Positions 30,320 through 41,607 of a stretch of DNA of 64,000 nucleotides are shown here, in pieces. The stretch's first letter is position 1. The number at the start of each line of letters is the position of its first letter. The position numbers and the translations under genes are program-made. Source of the stretch: Ophiura sarsii (taxonomy: Eukaryota > Echinodermata > Ophiuroidea > Amphilepidida > Ophiuridae); contig CM069457.1 of the NCBI GenBank assembly GCA_035610835.1, forward strand, positions 16,896,149-16,960,148, given 5' to 3'. The notes under the pieces are model-generated. The model had not been told where the DNA came from. It ran no database searches and worked only from the letters and a program-made list of their open reading frames with translations.

Positions 30320-31176
30320 TACCTAAGACAAAGAAATAGATATCTTATCACAAATCAATAGACAAGCATTACAGATTTCAAGATTCACGATATGCTTGTA
30401 TTATGACGGCGTCGTCGCATCACGATAGGCACATGGTAATACTGCGTGATCAGATTGGGCAGACCAATGCTAAATTATATAGTAGGCTACCAGTGGCGTA
30501 CGTAGCAAGGGGGTCTCCCCCTCCTCTCAATATTTGAGTCTGTCGGTTGAGATTGGCACTGTACTGTTGGTTCATTGACTATAGGGGAATCATGGAATTA
30601 TGAGTGTCAAATTAGTACAAAGATTGTTCACGCGCATGTGCCCCCTGAAAATAATTTTAGTTCTTTAGAAGCACGTTTTTAAAGCTACATGACCTCAAGT
30701 CGTCAATCATGGCGACATTAGTACAATTTTCATACAATAGGTGCTTTTTAGCCATTTGTTGATCTAATTTAGGCCTAACTTTGTACAAAGAGTTATTATA
30801 GTAAACTAATAACTCCTTGCTTTGTAGGACATTATGAAAATGTTGTAATATGTTGTGTCTTTAAGTTATGTATAAAAAATGAAATTGGTTGTAACTCCAG
30901 TTCCAATGGGTGTTGTTTTTTAGTTAAATCTTTTTGATCCTCAAAATCATTGGGTCGACACATGGCCAGAGTTAGCTATGTCTTTCTGTTGTCAACTCTC
31001 GCTTTGTTTTAATTTTCCAAGCCCAATGTTCGCCCAGTCTGGATAAGACCGTACTTTTAAGGATCATTTCTGAAGTATGCACTGAAAGCCAAACTGGAGT
31101 CAGGGTTATCATGTGTCATTTTTGGGAGCCCTTGAGCAGATTCCGTCCCATTCAAATCCATAGAGGTCTTTTACAT

Positions 31177-31444
31177 AACACTGAAAGCCAAACTGGAGTC
31201 AGGGTTACTCTATAAAGGGAGTCCAGCCTACATGTGACTCTATGTCAATATTGACTCCATTTGAAGAGTCACAAGACTCCCTTGAAGAGTCATGCATCAT
31301 GACTCTCCAAAGGAGTCAGTAAATTTTGACTCTCCAAGGGAGTCATGTGACTCTCTAAACGGAGTCAATATTGACATTGAGTCACATGTATAAGCTGGAC
31401 TCCCTTTATAGAGTAACCCTGACTCCAGTTTGGCTTTCAGTGTT
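31177..31444. mobile_element. Foldback element built of GAGTC motifs
   Basis: Nearly the whole 268 bp folds back: AACACTGAAAGCCAAACTGG at the left is matched by its complement at the right, continuing through CTCTATAAAGGGAGTCCAGC. The core is full of GAGTCA and its complement. A solo partial end copy occurs 100 bp upstream (about 31080-31108). Confidence 0.7.
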
Positions 31445-32408
31445 GCATCAGACATTTCTAGGATATCTCGTGTTTATGTACATGTTAAATGTCTGTCTGT
31501 GCGACTGTCTTACATCATAAGAAAACAAGTTATCTTATCTTTTTCTTATCATGTAAACCAAATCATAACATGTTACCAAACCTGGTCTGTCTTTACAAGA
31601 CGTTACAAAACAATGAATTGCTTATTGCTGTATAAATTAATTATAAAGGCCAAAATGGGGCTTCGTGATTTACTTTGGAATGGTTTTTTTTAACCTATAT
31701 AACAAATAACCCAACCAAAGTGTCATACTTTTCTCTTAATACCCTGTTTTGAACTGGATACAGTATTACCTGGAAGTTTAAATTGTAAAGAATCGGACGC
31801 GTGTCCGAAGTTGGCGAATAATGACCAAATGCATGCCTACCGTCGCCAAAAAATATCTATACCAATATACTAATAATATGAAGACAAAAGCTGCATATAA
31901 TATAAACATGTAGAAAAGGTTGGCCAAAGTTGTCAAAAATGATACAGAAATGCAATTGGGACTTTTGAATAATACTAAAAAAAATAACCTACAATTGCAA
32001 ACAATTTCCATGGTGAAGAAGGCCTTTTACACATTCGGCCTATACTGTACCTGAAGTAAACGCAAAATCCAACCATTTGGGGTTGACAAAGGTGTCATGT
32101 GTTTCGCACGATTTGCCCAAAATTCTGCAAAATTTAGCAGAATGTTATGAACTGTAATCGTGAGCTATTAAAGAATTACAAGGTTCTAACTGCCATTTCA
32201 GTGTTCTAGGAGATTTTTTTTGTTTTGAAATCGTCATTTTGTAAGCTTTAGAATGATATACTGTACATCTTGGCGAGGTGTTTATAAGATACGGTAGATG
32301 AGTGTATGGACGCAACCTCAGGTTAAATTTCTTATTTAAATTGTTTTCTGTGAAAGGCCATATCTCAAAATGACCAAAATGTCAGTAGAGCTTTGTAATT
32401 TTCAGCTC

Positions 32409-32650
32409 ACGTCACTTTCCACGCGGCAGGCTACAAAATTTCACAAAATGTTTCAAAAAAATGTCAACATTTTTGAGTTTCATTACCATATTTGAAATCA
32501 CCATGAGAAATACATTGAAATAAGTACAAACATGCCTAGTATTGGTTCAGTAATCCTTGAGATAGACTTCGAAAATTGGGAATGGTTTTTGAAAAATCTG
32601 TTTTGTATAGGCCTATATGGTAAAACTAATTGCCGCATGGAAAGTGTTAA
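32409..32650. mobile_element. TTAA-family-1 MITE copy
   Basis: CACTTTCCACGCGGCAGG start, family interior, and GCCGCATGGAAAGTGTTAA end. TTAA is kept on the right (32647-32650), while the left flank has drifted to CACGT. Confidence 0.7.
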
Positions 32651-32768
32651 GGACTTTAGATCTCAAATACACTTGCTTAGTCAACATGTCAGTGGTTGAG
32701 AAACTAAGTGTGATGCATCTCGGGATATCCTGGTTAGAAATGAATGCAATTTATGTTTGGAACAGAAG

Positions 32769-32910
32769 GACGATATTAGCTCAGCGGTAAAGGACTCATA
32801 CACACAGAAGGTTGTGAATGTGAGTTCGAGCCCCGCTACGACCAACGAGCCTTTGTCCTTGGGAAAGGCACTTAAGTCAATTTGGAAATGCGCTATATAA
32901 ATCCTATGGA

Positions 32911-32945
<35 letters not shown>
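32769..32945 (+). mobile_element. tRNA-derived SINE with ATAA repeat tail
   Basis: Head with an A box (TTAGCTCAGCGG) and a B box (GAGTTCGAGCC). The middle contains TTGTCCTTGGGAAAGGCACT. The 3' end is GGAAATGCGCTATATAAAT, then (AATA)n. The 19-base 3' end is identical to that of the LINE fragment at 18397-18920. Confidence 0.8.
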
Positions 32946-33119
32946 AAGCTTGGTATTTATGTCATAGCCGCACGCCCTGACCTGCCTTGTCCACAAAATA
33001 TTAGCTAAAAAGTGCAGCATAAATGTCAGGATATGTCGGCAGATTGCTAATCTTCAGACTCTATTGTATTCTTCCCAATTCTGGCTGCACCACCGAAGCC
33101 AACCATACACATACAGGTA

Positions 33120-33850
33120 CGTATTAAATAAAAATTCCATTAAAATGGAAAGTTGGCGGTCAAAAGGATATTGCGATATAAGGCAAATAGAAAGAGCAAA
33201 AATAGCAACATTTGTAAATACGGCTTTTAGTTGCTAAAATTATGTGGCAGAAGAAGCAAGCGCATAGATGATAATTGTGCATGGCATTACTAGAAAGCAA
33301 TATAAATTACAGCCATAGTTTAGTGATAAACACGGTTTTAACATTCAATTTAAGTTTTAAATATATGTCATATGTATTCAATTTATTTGATCAATACATA
33401 AATAAATGTAGAAATAAATAAATGAGTATTTTTTTTAAATACTTTTAAATAAATAGTTGAATCATTTTGTTAATAAATAATAATATAAATCGAAAATTAC
33501 ATTTTTAATCGAAAATAAATGAATCAATAAACTAATGAATCAATACATAAATATACGCATATTAAAAATTAAAATATTAAAAATTACTTATAAAATAAAG
33601 AAATTAAAACAAATAAACATGAGAAAACATTAATAAATAAAAAATGATTAAATAAAAAAAATGAATAATTATGTAGATAATTAATAATATAAAAAGTAAA
33701 TAAGTAAATATAGAAATATACAAATGAATACATTTTACATTCAATTTAAGTTTTAAATATGTCATATATATTCAATTAATTTGATTAGAATTATATTCAA
33801 TTTAATATGGCCAATATTCGTTAGTAAAACTATGGTTGAAGTAGAATTTA
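33120..33850. repeat. AT-rich low-complexity tract
   Basis: A long run of ATAAATA, TTAAAAAT and similar words between 33360 and 33750, bounded by blocks sharing ATTCCATTRAAATGGAA (about 33134 and 33870). I see no gene. Confidence 0.6.
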
Positions 33851-35472
33851 TTTGTTTATTATAGAAAAAATTCCATTGAAATGGAATGGGGGCGATCCAA
33901 GAGAAAGAATCATGTTTAGTAACCATTTTCTGAAGCATCTGTTCATTCTGTTGCATACCAAAATACCAGGGATATGGTGTATGTATCTTTCAAACAAACA
34001 AAAACACCCCAAATCAAAACACAACAGTCTAAAAATAGTACAGGAAACCAATAAAGTTGATGTTTGTGCATGGAGGGGGGAGGTACCATCTGAAGGACAC
34101 ATACGGTAGGTTTATTCTAAAGCAAGCACTATTTTTTCGCGGCATTTAATGTTCGTGATGCAGAAGAACCCACATTTTTCATCATGAAATGTTTACAAAT
34201 GTACACCTTTCTAATAATGTCTAATAAGAATACTAAAAGCTTGTGAGCATGACAATTTCACCAATCCTAGCCAGTCGCGAAATTTTTCATACACATAGAT
34301 ATTTCATGCAAACCTTGACCATGTTTAATGACACAGTTGACACTCTGAGCTTTTCAGTAGTATCTGAGACCACAATTGTAATGTGTATAACATCTGGACA
34401 GTTGGGAGATTTCTCTTTAGTCAAACAAGATAAGCTATTAATGTCTCTCTTGGGAGTCTAATAACATCTCTCTGATTGAATCATCAAGGCTAAACAAATA
34501 TAGCTTTGACTCCATCACAGACTGCAGGACTGTTAAAATAAACTGCATAGGTACATGTAATTTACAAAGACTGCAAAATAATTTAGACAATTTTCCATAT
34601 ACTAAAAACAAAATGGCAGCCTCCATGTATATGTAGAAAGACCTAAATGTCCAAGAATATGCAATCTGATGCTATAAGGTTGGCGGTTGCCCCGCCAACC
34701 AAAAAGATTGAAACTTATTCAATGTTAATGATTTGACAAACATAAAGGTCACCAGATCGCGTTCGTGATCACACGTAAACTGTAAATAAACATTATACGA
34801 TTGGGAAAGGACCTTGAAATGATGTCAATGATTTCATTTGAATAATGCTAACATGTTGTCGTAATCAGTAGGGGAGAGTGGGGGTATTTCATAACTGTAA
34901 GCAAAGGATAAATGAACGTAAAGCACACAACCATTTTCAACCCCCTATTATGGCGATACAGGATACAAACCCGACCATGGAGAGAAAAGAAGGGGGGGGG
35001 AAACAATCAGGACAAATTAACGGAATGCAAAATGTGCAAAAATAATATACGAAATGTGAATTTGTATATCTCCATATACAGTCAAACATCCAATGATTAC
35101 CCATAACTTAAACGTCGATAAAATTGACAAAACTAACTTCTTTTTCAAAATGACGTCGACGACGAGACCAGAAATCGTAACCCTTTACGACGTCTTCTTG
35201 GACACAGATGCTTAACCGTCATTATGATTATGACACCCCCCCCCCCCCCCCCCCCACCGGAATTAATGGGATTTTCCCTCTATAATCATGCAGAGTTACC
35301 CCATCTTTCCCTATTAGTTAAAGGGACACTAAGAGATGTGCTGGAGGCAGCGCCCTCAATTATGATAAAAACTGAGATTAGTTTATTTTTATAATTGTAT
35401 TACATGTATGAACTTACACCTATAAGGATTAAGAAAAATCAGCTCTCTTTGTACCAGAAAACGTCGATTCAA

Positions 35473-35502
35473 AAAATGCTGGTCCCGCGGGACCAGCATT
35501 TT
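35473..35502. repeat. Perfect 30-bp palindrome
   Basis: AAAATGCTGGTCCCG is followed directly by its exact complement. It lies about 90 bp left of the Penelope-like element. It is GC-rich within AT-rich sequence and would extrude as a stable cruciform or RNA hairpin. Confidence 0.8.
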
Positions 35503-35581
35503 ACGTCCGACAGTATCCCCGTGCAGTACGCGTGATACATAACGCGAACCATATTTGCATAGAGGGCGTTTTTCAATAAAT

Positions 35582-37367
35582 AGCGATGATATTAAATGAA
35601 TATTTTGTTGAACAAATCCAATAATTGTACTCACAATTTAGACGGTTTCGTCAACCAGTTCGGTTGACTTCTTCAGTAATGGTTTAATCCACTTCTGTTT
35701 CCCGCGAGAATTGGTATTCTCGTTCCCAGGATGCAAAGGTGTGATGAGTGGATCGAACACGTGACTTAGAGAATAAATGCCCTCGTCGCGGTTGAGAATG
35801 TTAGGCCCCTGTCGTCGTATCCAAATTGCTTCTCGACAACTTGCAGAGGACCTCTCAGCAGTCATGATCGAGGATGACGACATTTTCAACTCGCATGATG
35901 TGGTGGCATTGTTCACCAACACACCTATTGAGAAAGCTCTGGAAATCATCAGGACTGCCCTAGAAAAAGACGACGACTTGAAAAACAGAACCAAACTGAA
36001 CATCAACGACATACTAGAACTTCTACAATTTGTGTTAACCACTACATATTTCTCATTCAGAGATGTGATCTACAAACAGAAGTTTGGCGCAGCCATGGGC
36101 AGCCCTGTCAGCCCCATCATAGCAAACATCTTCATGGAATGGCTTGAACAGGAAGCGATCGCCAGTGCACCAATTACATGTAAGCCCAAGCTATGGAAAA
36201 GATATGTAGACGACATCTTAGAAATCATATCCAAGGACGCAACACAACAGCTAACAGACCACCTCAACACAGTCGACAAGACGGGCAATATCAAATTCAC
36301 CTACGAAGAGGAAACTAATGGACAGATACCTTTCCTCGACACGTTGATTGTCCGCAAACCAGATGGCTCTGTCAAGTTGTTGATTTACCGGAAAAAGACG
36401 CACACGGATCAATACCTGAACTTCACATCGCAACACCCGCTACACCAGAAACTTGGCGTGATCCGGACCCTGTTCGATAGAATGCAAAACATAGTCACTG
36501 AAGAACCTGACCGATTAGCAGAAGAACAGAGGATAAAGAAAGCGCTAGGACTGTGTGGTTATCCTAAGTGGGCTTTTCAAAGAGTGAAAACACAGATGGA
36601 GCAAAAACAAAAGAAAAAGCCCAAGAAAAAGGACAGCAGCGAGGTGAGCAACGGAATGGTGGTAATACCATATATCCAGGGAGTGTCGGAAAGACTTCAA
36701 AGATCTTTCAAGAAATACAACATCCAAACTGCCATGAAGCCGTACAACACTCTCAAAAACTTACTTGTCCATCCCAAAGACAAACGTGATGCGGCGAAAA
36801 CAACGGATTGTGTTTATCAAATACCATGTCAATCCTGCGACAAGGTCTATGTTGGAGAAACGGGACGTCTTTTTGGCACCAGATTAAATGAACACAAAAA
36901 GGACGCCAACAAAGTCAGTGACCGAAAATTCACACGATCCAACAGAAAAGAGTCAACAACTGAACAACACAAATCAGCAGTGACAGACCACATCGCACAA
37001 GAAAATCACACAATCAACTGGACAGGGGCAAAAATCCTGGACAAAGACACAGACAAGCAGAAAAGATGGATTCGAGAAGCAATTTGGATACGACGACAGG
37101 GGCCTAACATTCTCAACCGCGACGAGGGCATTTATTCTCTAAGTCACGTGTTCGATCCACTCATCACACCTTTGCATCCTGGGAACGAGAATACCAATTC
37201 TCGCGGGAAACAGAAGTGGATTAAACCATTACTGAAGAAGTCAACCGAACTGGTTGACGAAACCGTCTAAATTGTGAGTACAATTATTGGATTTGTTCAA
37301 CAAAATATTCATTTAATTTATATCTACAATCCTGATGAACTTATTCAAAGATTAAAGCGATGATATT
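35582..37367 (+). mobile_element. Penelope-like retroelement with 246-bp inverted terminal repeats
   Basis: The left repeat 35591-35836 is an inverted copy of the 3' end 37072-37317; no mismatch was noticed in the parts compared. After the right repeat comes a tail of about 38 bp, and then AGCGATGATATT (37356-37367) repeats the left flank (35582-35593), a likely 12-bp target duplication. Inverted terminal copies and a short one-sided tail are known for Penelope-type elements. The element is 5'-truncated within the RT core, and the inverted 3' end is joined at that point. High repeat identity suggests recent activity. Confidence 0.85.
35777..37270 (+). CDS. Penelope-like RT/GIY-YIG protein, 5'-truncated but open (497 aa)
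   Basis: Residues 1 to about 20 come from the antisense of the terminal repeat. The RT core then starts abruptly: motif A DVVALFTNTP (41-50), motif B GAAMGSPVSPIIANIFME (104-121), catalytic YVDD (143-146) and IPFLDTLI (184-191). A lysine-rich linker (about 276-285) leads to the GIY-YIG endonuclease region: CVYQIPCQSCDKVYVGETGR (345-364), TRLNEH, WIREAIWIRR (431-440) and NILNRDEG. Full-length Penelope proteins are usually much longer, so the N-terminal RT part is missing. The frame has no stop. A fused start inside the repeat makes normal function doubtful. No host role. Confidence 0.9.
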   Translation: MPSSRLRMLGPCRRIQIASRQLAEDLSAVMIEDDDIFNSHDVVALFTNTPIEKALEIIRTALEKDDDLKNRTKLNINDILELLQFVLTTTYFSFRDVIYKQKFGAAMGSPVSPIIANIFMEWLEQEAIASAPITCKPKLWKRYVDDILEIISKDATQQLTDHLNTVDKTGNIKFTYEEETNGQIPFLDTLIVRKPDGSVKLLIYRKKTHTDQYLNFTSQHPLHQKLGVIRTLFDRMQNIVTEEPDRLAEEQRIKKALGLCGYPKWAFQRVKTQMEQKQKKKPKKKDSSEVSNGMVVIPYIQGVSERLQRSFKKYNIQTAMKPYNTLKNLLVHPKDKRDAAKTTDCVYQIPCQSCDKVYVGETGRLFGTRLNEHKKDANKVSDRKFTRSNRKESTTEQHKSAVTDHIAQENHTINWTGAKILDKDTDKQKRWIREAIWIRRQGPNILNRDEGIYSLSHVFDPLITPLHPGNENTNSRGKQKWIKPLLKKSTELVDETV

Positions 37368-37737
37368 GTTTTAATCTAGTTTTGCTGTGTTTTTTGTTAG
37401 TAGAAACAACAATAATGGCGATTTTTAATGTTCATCTTGAATTCTGAAGTAAATTTTTAAACATTTAAACTTTTCAACACCACTTAATGTCCCTTTAATG
37501 TTGCAATTATTTACCAACCATAATTTCACAATGTTAACGAATATCAAACAGAAACATTTGCATACCTTGCAGGATGTTATAATTAAATTAGATGAACATG
37601 ATTGTATTCTCAAATTCCAAACATTTGTGTGTGATCATGTGATCATGTGATCACGTGATTAGATACAACATAACAATGAGATACTTATTGAATGCGTCAT
37701 TAAAATATCACACCATAAAAATAGTCAATATTTGCTT

Positions 37738-38290
37738 TCCGGGGTTTGTCTTTTTTTCGGCATTTGCCTTTTTATCATTTGCCATTTTTCGGCATTTAGG
37801 TTTTGTTCGCCGTTTTTCTTTTTTCGCATTTGCCATTTTTCGGCATTTATCTTTTTCTGAATTTTCCTTTCTTCTGCATTTTCCTTTTCGGTATTTGGCT
37901 TTTTCTGCATTTTCTTTTTCCACTATTTGCCTTTATTCGGCATTTGACATTGACATTTTCTTTACCGGCATTTGCCTTTTCTCGGCATTTGGCTTTTTCC
38001 GGCTTTTACCTCTTTCGTCATTTGCCTTTTTGCAGTGCTTTCAGAATTCCTTTGTTTTTGTATTGGCCTGTTTGCTATTTGCCAATGCATATGGTTAAAT
38101 GTAAACAGATTTCGCTTTTTGCATTTTTTTTCTCTCGAGATTTTGCTCTTTTTTTGGCATTTTTTTCTCTTCTGCATTTACCTTTTTGTAGCATTTGCCT
38201 TTAACCTGCATTTGACTTTTTTCATCCCCTTTTTCAGCATTTGCCTTTTTACAACATTTGTCTATTTTCGTATTTCCCTTTGTTTCAGCA
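37738..38290. repeat. Degenerate minisatellite of TTTTCGGCATTTGCC units
   Basis: Roughly 25 imperfect copies of a 17-24 bp unit (TTTTTCGGCATTTGCCTT). It is strongly strand-biased: pyrimidine-rich on the plus strand. Open frames across it reflect composition only. Confidence 0.85.
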
Positions 38291-38319
38291 TTTCACATAA
38301 ACGTGACGTATCCTGAGAC

Positions 38320-38341
38320 TGAGACGATTATAATCGTCTCA
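38320..38341. repeat. Perfect 22-bp palindrome
   Basis: TGAGACGATTA followed by its exact complement, just beyond the minisatellite. Function unknown. Confidence 0.7.
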
Positions 38342-39025
38342 GATAGTACATCCGGTTTGGTAAACCACTGGCATTTGCCTAGTATTAGGCCACGAAAAAA
38401 TCACTGTTTTATGGGCCCGGTCGCTTCACTTCTTTCTTCGAATTTTCAACAACAAAAAAATACCAAATTTGTGTTAAAATGTTAAGGAAATATTTGAAAT
38501 CTGTTTAAAATTTTAAGGAAATATTTGAATTTCTTTAAAAATATTTGAAACTTGCAAACCGCCCGATTGACCGACTGACCACCCTACTGAGATGACAATT
38601 TGCCCGTAGAACAGGGTTTTTTCGTGGTTTTACCAGTGGTTACATTAAAAATATAACCTTCACGTTGTCAAAATGACATTGACATTCTTATCGGTCAAGG
38701 ACATATCAAAGGCACATCTATACAAACAATTTACCAGTGTCATTGTCCTACCAAACAATTATATCTATTAACATTAGGACAGATTCAAATATATTTAGTA
38801 AATTATTTGATTATATTTTGTATTTAGATGATGATTGCCGTCGCCCTGTGTGGTTGGTGAGCATGAAACTGCCAGTTACTGTATAAAAATAATAATGGTC
38901 AATTTTAATTTGCTAGTTTTCAACATATTTACGTTTTTAATTAATTTTAATTTCTAAAATATTAGTTGAATTTTGTTCTTGTTTTCATTATAGCATGACG
39001 AACGATGTTGTAATGTTATGGAATG

Positions 39026-39350
39026 GTGGAGTCCCGGGGGGGGGGGGGGTTCTCACATTGATATGGTATACGTATATGTGCCTGCCTTTGGGGTGCCTTT
39101 TCGCAAAAATTGGTATATCGATGGGGTGGTTTTCATCACAGATCAAAGCGCCCAATTGGTATAAATTGGGTGTATTTTAAGGCATTATTGGTAAAAAGCA
39201 CATCCACGTACGATTTTGGTGAAAGTACCCCCCCCCCCCCCCCCCCGAGGGCACATAAGCAGTTGGGTAAAAATGTTGCCCAATATTTTGTACCCAATTA
39301 TTTCTACCCAATATTGTGCAAAATGTTTACCCAACTGCTTATGTGCCCTG
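39026..39350. repeat. Poly-G/poly-C-bounded element and adjacent foldback
   Basis: 39034-39047 is a G run and 39228-39246 a C run, bounding about 200 bp of TTGGTATAAATTGGG-type sequence. Directly adjacent, 39247-39350 is a hairpin with GGGCACATAAGCAGTTGGGT and its complement as arms and a repeated ACCCAAT core. Both look like MITEs. Confidence 0.5.
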
Positions 39351-39599
39351 TAAATTATTTTTAGAGTGATAGAGCAAAGTTTGTATACCCTTTATTAAAC
39401 GAGAAGAAAGAATATTTCAGGGTTCTAGTTTTACACAAACAGTTTGCTCAATCCATATTCTATATTTTTGTTTTGATTTTGGGGAGAGCACAGCAGCCAC
39501 GCATGCACCATTGCACGTACACACCCCATCACTTGCGGCTATTGGTTTAAGCCCGGGTTTAAGCACGGTACAAAACAGTCAGAAACCTTTCCTATACTT

Positions 39600-39885
39600 T
39601 CATGTCTATCTCAATGATAACTAAACAAACAATAGACACCGTGGAAAATCGACCACAATACCCCCCCCCCCCCCCGATCCCCCCGGGATTTGATCCAGGG
39701 ACCTCTCGCACCAGAGGCGAAGAATTCCCCACTATAATACACCACGGCTGTCAAGGCTAGTTTGCGCAGTATATTGCGCAAACTATATGGGCTGGGTCCA
39801 TTTTTTCATCCAAAAACTTCCACGCCGGGTGGTACTAACGTGCCCAGTCGTGGTATTTTGGGGTATATGGTAGGTTATATATAGC
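39600..39885 (-). mobile_element. tRNA-headed SINE-like element with hairpin, copy 4
   Basis: The minus-strand counterpart of 7268-7543: a B box (GGATCAAATCC), an A box region near 39735, and the hairpin TAGTTTGCGCA-ATATAC-TGCGCAAACTA (39758-39785). Hairpin sequence differs from the other copies but pairing is complete. A poly-C run at 39661-39675 interrupts the part after the B box. Confidence 0.6.
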
Positions 39886-39936
39886 ACCAACAATCCAGGT
39901 TTCGCTGCGGACTTAGCAGCTGTTAGGGATTCACCT

Positions 39937-40399
39937 TAACACTTTCCATGCATTATATACATACATACACACGGAAGGCTTTTATACCGCGCCATTTCTA
40001 TAAGACCACGGCGCAAAAATATATACACAAAAATACATGAAAATCTACATGGCATCAAAAGCAATAAACAGAGAAATATCTAACAAGATTAAATAGAAGC
40101 AATCAGATTTGTGAAAACAGGTGATGTTTGAGAGCTTTCTTAAACATTATAGCTACTACAGTGTATGCGTATGCATATACTTACAAAATCAGAAACCTCT
40201 GCCAACTATCAAAGTCTTATCTCATGAATTACTGAACCAAAACGAGGCATGTGTGTACTTATTTTAATGTATTTCTCACGGTGATTCTTTTAATATGGTG
40301 TTGAAATTCAATAATTATGACATTTTTGAAACATTTTGTGAAATTTCGGAATTGTCGTCTACATATGACTGCCGCGAGGAAAGTGCCAGGTAAACCAAG
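39937..40399 (-). mobile_element. TTAA-family-1 MITE split by an insertion
   Basis: TTAACACTTTCCATGC at 39937-39952 breaks off, and the rest of the inverted family-1 sequence resumes near 40189 and runs to GGAAAGTG at about 40399. The intervening 235 bp (TTTTATACCGCGCC at its start) looks like a LINE or SINE fragment inserted later. Confidence 0.55.
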
Positions 40400-40403
40400 T
40401 AAA

Positions 40404-40706
40404 CTTTCCACGCGGCAGGTGTCTGCATGCAGACGACATTACAAAATTTCACAAAATGTTTCAAAAATGTCGAATTTTTTGAGTTTCATTACCATATTTG
40501 GAATCATCATGGGAAATACATTGAAATAAGTACAAACATGCCTAGTATTGGTTCAGTAATCCTTGAGATAGACTTCGAAAATTGGGAAAGGTTTCTGAAA
40601 AATCTGTTTTGTAGGCTATATATGGTAAAACTAATTTACATTTTTGAAACATTTTGTGAAATTTCGGAATTGTCGTCTACAGACGACTGCCGCGTGGAAA
40701 GTGTTA
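40404..40706. mobile_element. Rearranged TTAA-family-1 MITE (head-to-head ends)
   Basis: A plus copy (40404-40632) is joined directly to a minus-oriented left end (about 40633-40706), so both edges are left-type ends. The flank AGGTAAACCAAGTAAA occurs on both sides (40388-40403 and 40710-40725). Confidence 0.55.
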
Positions 40707-40965
40707 ATCAGGTAAACCAAGTAAATACGGTTGTCATTGTCATTTCATATCCAGGAAATGAAGTTGAATGGTCATCGGGTTAATTGATCTCTGAAAAGTT
40801 GATTGTTTAGGGCCTATGCCAAATTGTTCCTATTTGTTTGTATATTGATCATGAATAACAATATGTTGATTCTATGGAGCATGTCGAAAACAACGTTGAC
40901 AATATAATGGTCTAAAAATCAACTGAACGAAACCTGCCATTTGCCTATAACATGTTTATAATGGA

Positions 40966-41607
40966 TCACTCTCAGAAATTAAAGAACCCTTTTTGTCCTC
41001 TGTTTAGAACCTGCAATGGTTCCTGGGTATAACCAAAATGCCAGAGTTCTTCAGACTTCAGACACATTACAGAACCTATTGTGCTCTTTTGAGAACCTTA
41101 TACTAGTTCTCCAAATGGACCTCAAATCAGTTTCAAGAACCTTTTTCGAAGGTTCCTAATAGAACCTTCAAAGATTCTTCAAAAATTAAGAACCCTTTGG
41201 AGAACCTTTTACGGTTCTATATAGAGACCAAGATAGCTCTACAGAGACATGGTTCTGCAGAGACTAGAAACGGTTATGCAAGGTGTCTGAAGAACCATAG
41301 GTTCCATTCAATAACCATCGAGTATAGAGGACAGATTTAACACTTTCCGCGACAGGCGTCTGCAGATGACATTCCAAAATGTCTCAAACTGTTTAAAAAT
41401 ATCAAAATTGTTTAATTTCATAACCAAATTTGGAATCACCATGTGAAATGCATTGAAATAAGTACAAACATGCCTCGTATTGGTTCAGTAATCCTTGAGA
41501 TATACTTTGAAAATTGGGAAAGGTTTCTAAAAATATGTTTTTTTATATGGTAAAACCATGATAGCCGCGAGGAAAGTGTTAAGAACCATTAGTTTTCTGA
41601 GAGTGAT
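40966..41607. mobile_element. AGAACC-repeat MITE carrying a nested TTAA-family-1 copy
   Basis: The outer ends ATCACTCTCAGAAA and TTTCTGAGAGTGAT are inverted. The interior is a string of AGAACCxTT motifs. At 41337-41582 a family-1 element interrupts it, with the AGAACC string resuming right after. The outer element is therefore older. Confidence 0.6.
41337..41582 (+). mobile_element. TTAA-family-1 MITE, both TTAA present
   Basis: 246 bp from TTAACACTTTCCGCG to GCGAGGAAAGTGTTAA. TTAA stands at both edges (41337-41340 and 41579-41582), and the interior has the family blocks CATGCCTCGTATTGG and TTGGGAAAGGTTTCT. Ends and duplication suit a piggyBac-type or other TTAA-specific transposase supplied elsewhere. 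Confidence 0.8.

Noticed and set aside
35638..36042. 134-codon minus-strand frame overlapping the Penelope-like ORF
   Set aside because: Its end repeats the C-terminus of the sense protein only because the terminal repeat is inverted; the rest is antisense of the RT domain.
37318..37367. CCTGATGA in the Penelope-like tail as part of a hammerhead ribozyme
   Set aside because: Penelope-like elements can carry hammerheads and CTGATGA is present, but I find neither a GAAA at the right distance nor convincing stems I, II and III.
37655..38316. Phenylalanine-rich and lysine-rich open frames
   Set aside because: They are readings of the TTTTCGGCATTTGCC minisatellite on either strand, with no domain or start context.
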